From the NCBI RefSeq assembly GCF_027409185.1, contig NC_084467.1, positions 81,724,501 to 81,788,500 on the forward strand: a DNA stretch of 64,000 bases. The letters run 5' to 3'. Positions within the stretch are counted from its first letter, which is position 1. Every line of letters starts with the position of its first letter. Source of the DNA: Cynocephalus volans. Its lineage: Eukaryota; Chordata; Mammalia; Dermoptera; Cynocephalidae. The notes under the pieces were generated by a model, which saw nothing but the letters and a program-made list of their open reading frames with translations, had not been told where the DNA came from and did not search any database. Below are positions 11,790 to 22,819 of this stretch, in pieces. A program made the position numbers and the translations under genes.

Positions 11790-12335
11790 CATTTATTTAT
11801 TGCTATGTAACAAAAATCTCAAAATTTACTGGCTTAAAACAACAACAATCACTTATTTGCTCATAATTCTGCAATTTGATCGGGGCTTGGTGGGGACAGC
11901 TCACAGGCTCTGCCTGGCATCAGCTGGAGTGGCTTGACTGGGGCAGGAGGATCCACTTCCAAGGTGGCCTCACTAACATGGTTGACAAATTGGTGCTGGC
12001 TGTTGACTGGAAGCTCAGTTGACAAGCTCTCCTGGCGAGGAGCCACAATTATGTTCCACATGGCCTTTCCAAACAGCAAGGACAGGCTTCTCACAGCATG
12101 GCAGTCTCAGGGTGCTTAGAGTTTTTAAATGGCCACTGGCTTCCCCCCAAGACAAAGGGGGAAACACCAGGCCTTTTAAATACTTGGGCTCAGAAGTCCT
12201 AGAATGTCACTTCTGCCACATACTATTATTGGTTAAATGTCACAAAGCCACCTCTGATTCAATTAGGGGGACTACCCAGGGGCATGGATACCAGGAAGCA
12301 GGGTTCACTGGGAGCCACCAGTATAGTTGACTACC
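11790..12335 (-). mobile_element. Ancient LTR-like repeat (family uncertain)
   Basis: 'TTATTGCTATGTAACAAAAA', 'GGCTTAAAACAACAACAATC', 'TGGCTTGACTGGGGCAGGAG' and 'TCACTTCTGCCACATACTAT' form a well-known old mammalian repeat pattern, probably ERVL/MaLR LTR class. A second copy is at 16772-17165. The family name is not certain. Confidence 0.55.
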
Positions 12336-12710
12336 ACAGTTTGCCCTTTGGCTTCTAATGATATATGTCCCTTCCACATGCAAAATATACTTACATCTCC
12401 CAAGACCTCCAAAAGTCTTATTCCATTTTTGCATTGGCTCCAAATCTAGGATCTGCCTGGGATCCCTGACTCATGGTGCCATTACACACCTAGATGCTTA
12501 AGTCAGAGACTTATTCATTCTCCTTAATTCCCCCACTTTCTCCTTTCATCTTAATTCAGCACTCTAAATTATTTACTTTACTTCCTAAACATCTTCCCAA
12601 TTAGTCCACTTCCTTCCTTTCCCACCTTCTCAAGTCTAAGCTAACATAATCTGTCACTTGGACTACTATAAAGACCTCCAAATGATTCTTCTGACCCTCA
12701 CTTGCTCTTC
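12336..12710. other. No recognisable feature
   Basis: Pyrimidine-rich intergenic stretch; possibly L2-derived, not firmly assigned. Confidence 0.3.
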
Positions 12711-12718
12711 CTCTAATT

Positions 12719-13347
12719 CAGTGGTTCTCAATTAGGTATGCTTTTGCCCCTCAGGGGCATTTGGCAATGTTTAGAGACATTTTTAGTTGTCTCAACTCAG
12801 GGGGTGGGCACTACTGGCATCTAGTGTGGAGAAGTGTTGTCGACCAGTACCCTGAGGGGAGACCGTGGGAAATGAAGAAAGACACAATTTATTTTATGGG
12901 ATCAGGAGTACATTGCAGGCTACTGACCTGTAAGCCATCTCAGTTTATTTTAGGTTCCTTTTCATAAGCCAGTGAAAATAACAAATCGTACTGATTAAGT
13001 CAATTATATCCAGAACCAATGTTATTTATAGAACATTTTCAGAAGATTCATAGCTAACTACTTATCAAAAAAAATAAGAACATAAGTTTCTCATTTACAA
13101 AGCTTCCAGGGTCCTGGGTTCAATCAAGCGTCAGACCTCAAAGGGAGGGAGAAGGGGGATGTTGGCAAAAGGAATGCCAGCCTTGCTGTCTTCCCTAGAG
13201 TAGCAAGGACTTTGTCAGCTTGCTTATTCAGTACCCCACAGAGAAGCCAGGGATATTGCTAAACATCCTACAGTGCACAGGACAGCCCTCCAAAACAAAG
13301 AATTATCTATCCCAAAATGTCAATAATGCTAAGATTGAGAAACCCTG
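12719..13347 (+). mobile_element. MER5A hAT-type element, split by a solo LTR
   Basis: The left half starts CAGTGGTTCTCAATTAGG and runs to GCATCTAGTGTGGAGAAG (12834). The right half resumes with GAGAAGCCAGGGATATTGC (13241) and ends AGATTGAGAAACCCTG (13347). The ends are the inverted repeats of MER5A. The 406-bp interruption is an LTR listed separately. Confidence 0.88.
12835..13240 (-). mobile_element. Solo LTR with 6-bp TSD (class II-like)
   Basis: The inserted block begins TGTTGTCG and ends CCCCACA, giving TG...CA ends. It is flanked by a perfect 6-bp duplication GAGAAG (12829-12834 and 13241-13246). On the minus strand AAAATAAATTGTGTC lies shortly before the end, a plausible polyadenylation signal, so the LTR probably reads on the minus strand. 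Six-base duplications are typical of class II (betaretrovirus-like) integrations. The family was not recognised. No coding sequence remains. Confidence 0.8.
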
Positions 13348-13399
13348 CAATCTTTTTTCCACCAAATAGCCAGAGAGGTCTTTTTCAAACACAATCATG

Positions 13400-14342
13400 T
13401 CAACACCCTGCTGAAAATCCTTCAAGTTCTTACTACTGATTTTAGGTTAATAAATGAACCTTTTTTTAATGGCCCATAGGGTACTCTGCAGTGTAGCCCC
13501 ATCAGCCTCTTTAGCCTCAGCTGGTGCACTCTCCCTCTTGTTTTCTTATTCTCCAGCCACATGGGTCTTTCTTCAATTGTCATGTACATACTGCATCTCA
13601 CTACAGGGCTTGCATTAGTCCGTTTCTGTTGTTTCTAATGGAATATCTGAAAATTTGTGATTTACAAAGAAATAAACTTTATTACTTATAATTTTGGTGA
13701 CTAGGAAGTCCAAAGTCCAGGGAACACATCTGGTGAGGGCCTTCTTCTACAACAACGCAGAGTATCACATGGCAAACGGACTGAGCAAGAGAGAGCTAAC
13801 TTCCTCACTTGCTCTCCTTTTAAAGCTATCAGAACCATGTCCATTACTCCATGAATGGATCAATCCCTTTACCAGGGCACAGTCCTCACAGTCTAATAAC
13901 CTTTAAAGGCCCCACCTGTGAATTATCATAATTAGATTTCCCAGCCTCTTAACTCTATTACAATGGGGATTAAGTTTCCAATATATGAAACTTTAGGAGA
14001 CACATTTGACCATAGCAGGGCCTTACCTACTCTTCATCAGTAATGCTCCTTCTCCTAATACCCCCCAACCCCCCACACTTACCCAGTTAATTCCTATTCA
14101 TCTTTCAGATCATAGTTCAATATGACTTCCTTAAGGAAGACTTCCCTAACCCTCCAGACTAGGTATGAGCTCTTATAGCCCTATGAGGCTTTCATTCACT
14201 TTTTTGTGTCACTATTTGATTAGTGTCAGGCCCCTTCCATACCCCTACACACTAGATTGTAAACACCGGTAGGGCCAGGTCATGTTCATTGGGTTCATGT
14301 TGTAATCCCAGTTCTTAGTGCAATGGCTGACATACAATAGAC
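13400..14342 (+). mobile_element. L2 element, interrupted by a MaLR LTR
   Basis: The order is 'CACCCTGCTGAAAATCCTTC', 'AGCCACATGGGTCTTTC', then after the LTR 'AATTCCTATTCATCTTTCAG', 'ACTTCCCTAACC' and 'ACTAGATTGTAAAC...AGGGCCAGG'. This is the 3' half of a L2 LINE in + orientation. Confidence 0.75.
13611..14017 (-). mobile_element. MaLR-type solo LTR, subfamily copy 3
   Basis: On the minus strand it opens TGCTATGG and closes GGACTAATGCA. Flanks are GGGCT (13606-13610) and GGGCC (14018-14022), a 5-bp duplication with one mismatch. It is related to the LTR at 474-889 but more diverged. Confidence 0.8.
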
Positions 14343-15665
14343 ATGCAATAATATTTTTTAAATTAATAGACTTTATTTTTAGAACAGTTTTAGGTTCACA
14401 GAAAAATTGAGCAGATAGTATGGAGTCATCATATAACTATCCTCCCCTACCCCCCAGTTTCCTCTATTATTAACATGTTGCATTAGTGTGGTAAATTTGT
14501 TATAATTAATGAACCAACATTGACACAACATTACTAAGTAAAATCTGTAGTTTACATTAAGGTTTATTCTCTGCACTGTACAATCCTATGGGTTCTGACA
14601 AATGTATAATGTCATATGTTCACCATTATAGTATTATACAGAATGGTTTCACTGCCCTAAAAACCCTCTGTGGTCCACCTATCCATCTGTCCTTCCTCCC
14701 TTGCCACCAACCCCTGGCAACCACTGATCTTTTTACTGTCTCTATACTTTTGCCTTTTCCAGAATGTCATATCAGTTGGAATCATACAATATGTAGCCTT
14801 TTCAGAATGGCTCCTTTCACTTAGCAACATACATTTGTTTCCTTCATGTCTTTTCATGGCCTCATAGCTCATTTCTTTTTATCACTGAATAATACCACTG
14901 TATAGATATACCAGTTTGTTTATCCATTAATCAATTGAAGGGCATCTTGGTTGCTTCCAGTTTGGGGCAATTGTGAATAAAGCTGTTATAAACACTTGTG
15001 TGAACATACTCATTTAAATAAATGTATAAGTACGTGATTGCTAAATCATACGGTAAGACTGTGTAGCTTTTTAAGAAACTCCAAAACTGTTTTCCAAAGT
15101 GGCTGTATTATTTTGCAGCAATGATGAGAGTTCCTGTTGCTGTACATCTTCACCAGCATTTGATCTTGTCATTTTTTTTTCAATTTTAGCAATTCTAATA
15201 GGTGTGTAGTAGTATTTCATTGCTTTAATTTGCAATTTCCTAATGGCATATGATGTTCAGCATCTTTTCATATGCTTGCTTGCCATGTGTACATATTCTT
15301 TGGTGAAGTGTCTGCTCAGATCCTTTGCCCGTGTTTTCAAATATGTTGTTTGTTTTCTTATTGTTGAGCTTTAAGAATTCTTTGTATATTTTGGATATAA
15401 GTTCTTTACCAGACAAATGTTTTGCAAATATTTTCTCCCAGTCCATTTCTTGTCTTCTCATTCTCATAACAGTATCATTAGCAGAGCAGAAATTTTAAAT
15501 TTTAGTGAAATTCAACTTACCAATTTTTAAATTCATGAATCATGGTTTTGGTGTTGCATCTAAAAACTCAGTGCTAAACCCAAGTCACGTAGATTTTCTC
15601 GTTTGTTATCTCGTTCTGAAAGTTTTATAGTTTTGCATTTTACATTTCTGTCTGTACTCAACACT
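14343..15665 (-). mobile_element. Old L1 (3' UTR and ORF2 C-terminal end)
   Basis: The antisense L1 starts at its 3' end ('AGACTTTATTTTTAGAACAG', 'GGTTCACAGAAAAATTGAGC') and runs through the ORF2 C-terminus ('TTGCCACCAACCCCTGGCAAC', 'GTTTATCCATTAATCAATTG', 'TTTGCAAATATTTTCTCCC'). Confidence 0.85.
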
Positions 15666-16771
15666 ATTTGTTAAACAAATTAATGAAGGCTAATGGCAAT
15701 AGAAATAAAACAGAAGAGCTTTGATAGGAAGAAAATTACTGGTTCTAAAGGTTTTGAAGGCACCAACATAAAGTTAGTAGTTAAAGCCTGTCAGGAATTC
15801 ATCCAAGGAACTAAGTTGCCTTGAGACATAGTTGAGACAGGCAGATGGTCAGAAGGACAAGATTAAGAGTAGACCAGTAGGTCAGAAGAGACACACAAGG
15901 CTCTGGTTCACTCTGGATCAGAGTTTCAGGAAAAGCAGTCCAGTACCCTGGAGAGCTCCCAAAACAGCCCACGTTTTGACAACATGTGAGCTTTCTAATG
16001 CCCCTAGCTGACAGCATCTAAAGTCTCTCATGGTCTCACAAGACCAGAAACCTATATAATTGCACAGAATGAGCTTTAAATAACTCTTTTTAAATATTAC
16101 AACAGCATAAAAATTAGGAAATAGGAACACAAAGAAGAAAATAAGATCCTACCACATAGAGATCATGATTAACTACATTCATTATTAACTGATAACCATG
16201 GTGGAACAAAATCCATAACTGGACCCTATTTATTTATTCCTGTCTTTCTTTGTCAGCAAGCCTTCAAATGCTCCAGTGTAATGTATAAATTTGGTGGAAT
16301 TAAATTTGAATACTTAAGATTATATAATTAAATATATTCCACTTCAGTTATAATTAATATTTGTACCAAGCCCTTGTCCTTGGTATGACAGAAACAGGGA
16401 AGAGCAGTAGTCAGTCAAATGGATTGGAGTGCTAGGACTTGATTAGGTATGTTTTCCATCTAATATCAGCCCTCCTTTTCTTGAGTCCCAGAGGCACTGC
16501 AGTCACGGTGGCCTTTTTATTTGCAGTATTTTCTTTCTTTAATCCAATTTCTGCATAATACCAGAGAGATATTTCTAAAGGATGGATTTATTTTAAAGCT
16601 TCTGATGGCTCTTTCATTTCTATATAGGGTAGCAAGTCACTAACCAAGGAGTAGAGTCATTGTTATTTAGAGGGAGAAGAAACTAAGAGATCATCTAGTC
16701 ATTAAACTCCTTGCTTTATGGATGAAAAGCTTGAGATTCAGGAGAGAAATAACATGTACATGTTTACCTGG
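15666..16771. other. No recognisable feature
   Basis: Intergenic sequence without identified gene or clear repeat. Confidence 0.4.
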
Positions 16772-17165
16772 TATTCCAGTTATCCATTGCTGCATAATAA
16801 ATTACCCTAAAACATAGTGGCTTAAAACAACAATTTTATTACACTTAAATATTTTGTGGGTTAGTAATTAGGACAGAGATCAGCTGGGTGATTCTTTTCC
16901 ATGTGCTGTTGACTGAGGACACTTGGTGGTTTTTAGCAAGCAGATGGCTATCTGGAGGGTTCAAGATTGGTTCATTCACATCTCACTCCTTGACATGCTG
17001 GAAGGCTGGGCTCAGCTGAGACTCAATCAGAGCACCTACATGTGACTTCTGCCTCATGATAATCTCGGGGTAGTTGGACTTCTTACCTAACAGGCCTCCC
17101 AGAGAGAGTGTTCAAAAAGACCAAAAATAGAAGTTGCTAGTTTCTTAAGGTCTCGGTCCAGGTAA
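16772..17165 (-). mobile_element. Ancient LTR-like repeat, second copy
   Basis: 'GTTATCCATTGCTGCATAAT' and 'GTGGCTTAAAACAACAATTT' place it in the same family as 11790-12335. Confidence 0.55.
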
Positions 17166-17690
17166 GATCAGTCAGGGAGTATGGCAGTAAGACTAAACAA
17201 TAAGAAATCTTTAATAAATGTTAGATTGAATCAAAGAACTTTTTTAGCATGAATTTTTATGAAACTCTAAATTTTTCATTAGTTGGAATAAGAATCTGAG
17301 TTATTCTTGAGCCCTGAAGGAGAGAGGAAATGAAAATTATTCTGTATTAACCATTATTGTTAAGTTATTTGCATGTTCTTCTCTGTTACTTTTATTGACT
17401 TCTACTTTTCTTCTCCTTGCTTCTTATCTGTGGACTGCCCCAAGGTTCAGTCCTTTGCTTGCTGTACTCCAGGTATTCTGTTTCATGGAAAGCTTGTCCA
17501 TTGCCACAACTTCAAAAGATTTATATTAATGATTTCAAAATACACTTCCTTATTCTCTCACTTACCTAAATTCCAAGCCCTTCTTTTCAATTACATTAGG
17601 AATAGTTCTAATTGAATGTCTCACAGCATCTCAGATTCAGAATATCAAAAATAAGAATAATATATCCAAAATAAAGTTATCATCTCCTGA
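17166..17690. other. No recognisable feature
   Basis: Nothing assigned. Confidence 0.35.
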
Positions 17691-18265
17691 AAACCAGCTT
17701 CTCCCAAGCTTCCTATCTTTTTCTATATCATCATTCTTAACATTCCAGGCTTAGAACTTTGGTGTCATCCTTGACTTTATTATCTTTATAATAAACTGTG
17801 TTTATTGGTCAATTTCTGTTACAGTTTCTCTCTTTCAAAATGTCTGTTAGAGCTACACAGTTTCCTTTGTTCACACTGTCACTAGCCTTGTCTGAACCCT
17901 CACCACCATATACTGCAGTAACATTCCCGTTTGTCTTTGTGGCTCATTCTTCCTCCTTTCATCTTGCCTCCTGCTCTCAGACTAATTTTCAAATAATGAT
18001 TGCATTATGTCACCTCTTTTCTAAAACAAATCTATAACGTTTACTGTTATCTTCTGTTCAAATATAAATATCTCCAACAGAGTCTTAAGGCTCTGTCTCC
18101 AACTCCCACCCTCCATGCCCACCCCAATCTAGCCCCATCTACCGTACAACATTACTTCCCAGTATTACTCAATAGAAATCTCCTCTGCAGCATCAATTTC
18201 CCTGTTTTCATTATGTTTTCCCCTCAACTAGACTAATAGGCAAAATGAGTATAACTTACCAGTTA
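17691..18265 (+). mobile_element. Probable L2-derived sequence
   Basis: Pyrimidine-rich DNA with 'ACCTCTTTTCTAAAACAAATC' and 'CCAATCTAGCCCCATCTACC' resembles the L2 3' region. Weak assignment. Confidence 0.35.
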
Positions 18266-18269
18266 ATAA

Positions 18270-18634
18270 CTCTGGATCTGGACAAACTTAGGTTTGGAAC
18301 TTAGACAGACTTGGGTTTGAATCCTGGCTTACCACCATAATGACCTTGGCCAAATTAACTTTTTTTTTTTTGTCTTTTTCGTGACCTGCACTCAGCCAGT
18401 GAGTGCACCAGCCATTCCCATACAGGATCCGAACCCGTGGCGGGAGCGTCGCTGCGCTCCCAGCGCTGCACTCTCCCGAGTGCGCCACAGGCTCGGGCCC
18501 CAAATTAACTTCTGATCCTTATAATTCCCTATTTGAAAAATAGGGATAATAATAGGATTGTTTTGCAAATGAAAAGAGATAATACATGCAAAGCATTTTA
18601 ACACAGTAAGAGCTCAATAATGTTGACTATTATT
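18270..18634 (-). mobile_element. MIR element split by a t-SINE
   Basis: 'GGGTTTGAATCCTGGCTTACC' and 'CCTTGGCCAAATTAAC' continue after the SINE with 'CTGATCCTTATAATTCCC' and 'AATACATGCAAAGCATTTTA'. This is the MIR 3' to 5' order on the minus strand. Confidence 0.75.
18362..18499 (-). mobile_element. t-SINE '1.5-mer' (second unit truncated)
   Basis: On the minus strand a full first unit with GGGTTCGGATCC is followed by a short second unit that jumps to the tail with CAGGTCACGAAAAAGACAAAAA-like sequence, omitting the second B-box half. A 12-bp duplication CCAAATTAACTT flanks it (18350-18361 and 18500-18511). A second copy of the same structure is at 34752-34879. Confidence 0.85.
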
Positions 18635-18649
18635 TCAATCTCCTTTTTT

Positions 18650-18742
18650 GGGGGTGAGGGGCTGGCTGGTAAAGGGATCTGAACCCTTGACCTTGGTGTT
18701 ATTAGCACCATGCTCTAACCAAGTGAGCTAACTGGCCAGCCC
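18650..18742 (-). mobile_element. Monomeric t-SINE
   Basis: GGGGCTGGCTGGTAAAGGGA on the + strand, ending GCTAACTGGCCAGCCC. A perfect 15-bp duplication TCAATCTCCTTTTTT flanks it (18635-18649 and 18743-18757). Confidence 0.9.
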
Positions 18743-18757
18743 TCAATCTCCTTTTTT

Positions 18758-19585
18758 CTCTCCCCCTAACCATCTTTCAAACTTGTACCTCTTTTTGCTC
18801 TTGTAGTACCTTGTGCTTCCCAATATTATAATATTTGCTACACTATATTGTAGTTTCCTTCCTACCCCCTAAAGAGTAGGAACAGGATCTTGTTCGTAGT
18901 AATATTCCCACTGTCTGGCATGTAGAAGATGCTTGTCAAAGAACAAAACTTCAACAAACTGAGTTTCAAAGATCTAATTGGCTTTTTATTAGTGATTTAT
19001 GAACCAGGCAGTATCCAATCTACAAAACTGAAAGGAGCTCTGATGAGCTAAGTGGAACGGATGAGTTTTATAGGCAGAAAAAAGCAGAGGCAAGCAAGAA
19101 CAAGGAACAGATAGAGGACTGGTCATTTCAAGGTTAGTTTCCTTATAGGGATGTAAGCAAAATCTTGTTGGCTAAATGGGTTTTGGCTTTCATTTCTCTC
19201 CTGACTTCTTGGAAGGTCAGATATCTAAGTAAACATCTTAGAAGACAATTTAGGTTTTGATCTGGTGATGTGAAACTTTAGCATGAGTGACTTTATGTTG
19301 GATTTGCTCTCTTTTCTTTGACATGCTCAATAAATGAGTGTTGAGGAAACAAATCCTTTCCTGGCTATTCCAGCTCTAACCAATATTCTCTCTTTTGAGT
19401 GCATATAATAATTATAATATTTACTACACAATCCAGCATTTAATTATTTAATGCCTCTTATCACTTCGTGTATTTTATTTTCTCAATTAGATTGGGTATT
19501 CCTTGAGGGTACACAGTAATCTAATAAACACCTGTTAGATGATAGGAAAATACATGGTAGGCACTCAACAAATTATTATTAAATG
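18758..19585 (+). mobile_element. L2 3' end, split by a solo LTR
   Basis: 'TAGTTTCCTTCC...AGAGTAGGAACAGG', 'CATGTAGAAGATGCT' and, after the LTR, 'TGCTCAATAAATGAGTG' reconstitute the end of an L2 element (...TAGAAGATGCTCAATAAATG) when the LTR is removed. Confidence 0.7.
18934..19323 (-). mobile_element. Solo LTR with 4-bp TSD (class I-like)
   Basis: The 390-bp block begins TGTCAAAGAA and ends TTCTTTGACA, a perfect 10-bp terminal inverted repeat with TG...CA ends. It is flanked by TGCT (18930-18933 and 19324-19327). Read on the minus strand it has AATAAAA about 60 bases before the end. The four-base duplication fits a class I (gammaretrovirus-like) integration. No internal coding sequence remains; the specific family is not named. 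Confidence 0.82.
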
Positions 19586-19738
19586 AATGAGTGAAACACT
19601 TCTTCTCTTGCCTTCCCATTACTGACCTGCCCATTAAGTATTTCTAGGATCTCAGTTGTTAGAAGGAAAATAGGGGAAGAAAAGTGGGCTTTTGCCACAG
19701 TGGGTGGTGGTATAAGGGTATAAGTACCTTCTTTGTTG

Positions 19739-19833
19739 TTGTTTTTTTGGTGGCTGGCCAATACAGGCATCTGAACCCATGACCTTGGGGTTATAAAACT
19801 GCATTCTAACCAACTAAGTCAACTGGTGCGCCT
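19739..19833 (-). mobile_element. Monomeric t-SINE, diverged
   Basis: GGTGGCTGGCCAATACAGGC through CAACTAAGTCAACTGG, with a T-rich tail at left. Confidence 0.8.
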
Positions 19834-20211
19834 CACCTAATTACTTTGGAAAGCTCATAGGAACCAGGATCACATTTATAATGCACCACTAAGAGGCAGC
19901 CAGCTATACTAACTTCCTATGTTTCTCTTTTATATTCTCTCCAATCTTTTTGATATTAATTAACGACACACTTAGTTTAAGAGCAAGCTGATTTAAAGTA
20001 GCAAGAAGGTATCCTACCATTTCAAAAAAGCAAAAAGATTTACCATGATGGAAAGTACAAAGAAATATATTTTTATAAGCTGAAATGATATCATTGATAA
20101 GAATTTTGCTTTATCTTGCTGTGAAGTTTTTCTGCAATAAATGCTCCAAATGTTGTATGTATTGCTCACTTTAAAATTTCCATATATCAGTAATACTTGC
20201 CATAACCAGAA
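19834..20211. other. No recognisable feature
   Basis: Nothing assigned. Confidence 0.35.
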
Positions 20212-20523
20212 GGTTGTTTTACTTTTTTTTAAAATAGAGTACTTTTCAGGGCAGTTTAAGGTTCACAGCAAAATTGAGTGGAAGGTACAGAGATTTTCCT
20301 TATATTCCCTTCCTCCACACCACAACCTCCCCTACTATCAATACATATAGCCTCCCCCTACTATCAATATCCTGCAACAGCGTAGTGCATTTGTTATGAT
20401 AGATGAACCTACATTATCACCCAAAGTCCATAGTTTACATTAGAGTTTACTCTATGTATTCCACATTTTATAGGCTTGGACAAATGCATAATGACATGTA
20501 TTCATCATTATAGTATCATATAG

Positions 20524-20644
20524 AGGAATGGCTGGTTAGCTTGGTTGGTTAAAGTGTGGTGCTGCTAACACCAACGTCCGGGGTTCAATCCCTGTACTGT
20601 CCAACTGCCAAAAACAAAAAACAAAACAAAACAACAACAAAAAC
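20524..20644 (+). mobile_element. Monomeric t-SINE
   Basis: AATGGCTGGTTAGCTTGGTT with GGTTCAATCCC and a CAAAAACAAAAAACAAAACA tail. It is flanked by TCATATAG (20516-20523 and 20645-20652). Confidence 0.85.
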
Positions 20645-21256
20645 TCATATAGAATAGTTTCTCTGCCCAAAAAAATCCTCTGTGCTCCACCTACTCATCG
20701 CTCCCTCTTTCCTAACTCCTGGCAACCACTGATTCTTTTACTGTCTCCATAGTTTTGCCTTTTCCGGAATGTTGTGTAAGTTGGAATCACATAGGACGTG
20801 GCCTTTTCAGATTGGCTTGTTTTACTTAGTCATATGCATTTAAGGTCCCTCCATATCTTTTCATGGCTTCATAGCTCTTTGCTTTTTATCGTTGAATAAT
20901 ATTCTACTGTTTGGATGTACCACAGTCTATCCGCTCACCTACTGAAGGACATCTTGGCTGCTTCCAAGTTTTGGCAATTATGAATCAAGCTGCTATAAAC
21001 ATCCATGTGCAGATTTTTATATGGACATAACTTTTCAGTTCATTGCGGTAAATACCAAAGAGTGTGACTGATGGACTGGATGGTAAGAGTATCTTCAGTT
21101 TTGTAGGAAACTGTCAACCTGTCTTCCAAAGTGGCTGTAATATTTTGCATTCCCACCAGCAATGAATGAGAGTTCCTGTTGCTTCACATCCTTGCCAGCA
21201 TTTAGTATTGGCAGTGTTCTGGATTTTGGTCATTTTTATAGGTGTGTAGTATTTCT

Positions 21257-21416
21257 TTTTTTTTTTTGACTGGTAAGGGGATCACAACCCTCGGCTCGGT
21301 GTCGTCCGCACCATGCTCAGCCAGTGAGAGCTCCGGCCATCCCTATATAGGATCCGAACCCGCGGCCTTGACGCTACCAGCGCCGCACTTTCCTGAGTGA
21401 GCCAAGGGGCCGGCCC
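21257..21416 (-). mobile_element. Dimeric t-SINE
   Basis: T-run, then GACTGGTAAGGGGATCACAA, the dimer joint GGCCATCCCTATATAGGATC and the 5' end GGGGCCGGCCC on the + strand. Confidence 0.87.
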
Positions 21417-21543
21417 ATTTCATTGTTGTTTTAATTTGCAATTCCCTAATGACATATGATGTTGAGCATCTTTTCATATGCTCAATTGCCATCTGTGTAT
21501 CTTCTTTAGTGAGGTGTCTGTTCAGGTCTTTTGTCCATTTTTT

Positions 21544-21712
21544 TTTTTTTTTCTAAAAGATGACCAATAAGGGGATCTTAACCCTTGACTTGGTGTTGTC
21601 AGCACCACACTCTCCCAAGTGAGCTAACCAGCCATCCCTATATAGGGATCTGAATCCGTGGCTTTGGTGTTATCAGCACCACACTCTCCCAAGTGAGCCA
21701 TGAGCTAGCCCC
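21544..21712 (-). mobile_element. Dimeric t-SINE
   Basis: Full dimer with the joint CCATCCCTATATAGGG. A perfect 16-bp duplication CTTTTGTCCATTTTTT lies at 21528-21543 and 21713-21728. Confidence 0.9.
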
Positions 21713-21749
21713 CTTTTGTCCATTTTTTAACTGGGTTGTGTGTTTTCTT

Positions 21750-22365
21750 TTCTCTTTTTTCACTGAAAACTTTTTATTGGCCTTTTAGATCGAAACAGGA
21801 ATTTATTTGCCAGGAAGGATGATTCCATCATACTTCTGTTGGAACAAGTGCTTGGCCTCCTCTTTCCTGGTTTGTGTTTGGCCCCAATGCAGCCTGTCCT
21901 GCACTTCTTGTCTACAATACTGAAACCTGGCCTATCCAGCACCACATAGAAGTCCAGGTTGTAGATACCAATGCTTGGGTCATATTTGATCCCCAGATCG
22001 ATGTGTTCCTGGATCCCAAAGCCAAAGTTTCCAGTATCCAAGAAATTATTTTTTCTTAATTCATACTCGTGTACCTTTAGGTCTTTCTCCAGGATTTCTT
22101 CTGCCTTGGCCCCACAGACTGTGCTGTGGACAGCAATCTTTTCATTTCTCCTGATGCCAAAGGATCTGACAATGTATCTAGCTTTGGAAAACACAGGGGT
22201 CTGGCCTGTGGGCTGCTTCAACATCTTGGCTGCCTGGGTCAGTCTGTCTCCACTCTCCCCCACACAAATGTTGAGGCAGAGCTTGCGGATGCGAAGTTCT
22301 CACATGGGGTTCTCCTTTTCACCTTGATCCTGCACCTTGATGGAGAACAGGAAGAGCCTGTGTTA
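21750..22365 (-). pseudogene. RPL11: Processed pseudogene of RPL11
   Basis: RPL11 is the 60S ribosomal protein uL5. The minus strand is intron-less and collinear with almost the whole mRNA: a short 5' UTR piece (CTCTTCCTGTTCTCCATC), the coding region, and the 3' UTR with AATAAA followed by an interrupted A-rich tail. Recognisable protein includes [32 protein letters not shown] and [19 protein letters not shown]. It is dead: the start codon region reads AAGGTG instead of ATGGCG, codon 13 is TGA, and a frameshift near the C-terminus scrambles the last residues. It interrupts an old L1, with TGTGTTTTCTT (21739-21749) and TGTATTTTCTT (22366-22376) as a likely target-site duplication with one mismatch. 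Confidence 0.95.
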
Positions 22366-22520
22366 TGTATTTTCTTATTGTTGAGTTTTAAGGGTTCTTT
22401 GTATACTCTAGATAATCATACTTTATCAGATATGTATTTTGCAAATATTTTCTCCCAGTCTGTGGATTGTCTTCTCATTCTCTTGATTGTTTTATTTTTT
22501 AACTCAATAAAACTTTTTTC

Positions 22521-22819
22521 CAGGTATGTATGAATTTATAACAGAAAGTTAAAATTATTTAAATAAGATTGTTTTCTTCACTTCTTTGACATAATTATCT
22601 TTGGAGTGGTTAAATTTTAAGTTGTTTATTAAGCTTGGGACTTCTAAAAATTATAATTTGAAAAGATTGTCACAGTTATAATAAACAGATTGTACTCTTA
22701 CTTTATAAGAAACGTGTTATTAGTTAATTCTGTATCAGGTAGGAATATATTTGGTTGAAATAACAGAATCTGATTATGATGGATTAAACAGATATGAATT
22801 TATTTGTTTTATATATGAA
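22521..22819. other. No recognisable feature
   Basis: AT-rich, nothing assigned. Confidence 0.35.

Larger units (their letters stand above)
20212..22520 (-). mobile_element. Old L1 3' region carrying four later insertions
   Basis: The antisense L1 3' end begins 'GGCAGTTTAAGGTTCACAGC' and proceeds through 'TCCTGGCAACCACTGATTC', 'GGCTGCTTCCAAGTTTTGGC' and 'TTGTATACTCTAGATAATC' to 'TTGATTGTTTTATTTTTTAAC'. It is interrupted by three t-SINEs and an RPL11 retrocopy. It is paralogous to the L1 at 14343-15665. Confidence 0.85.
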
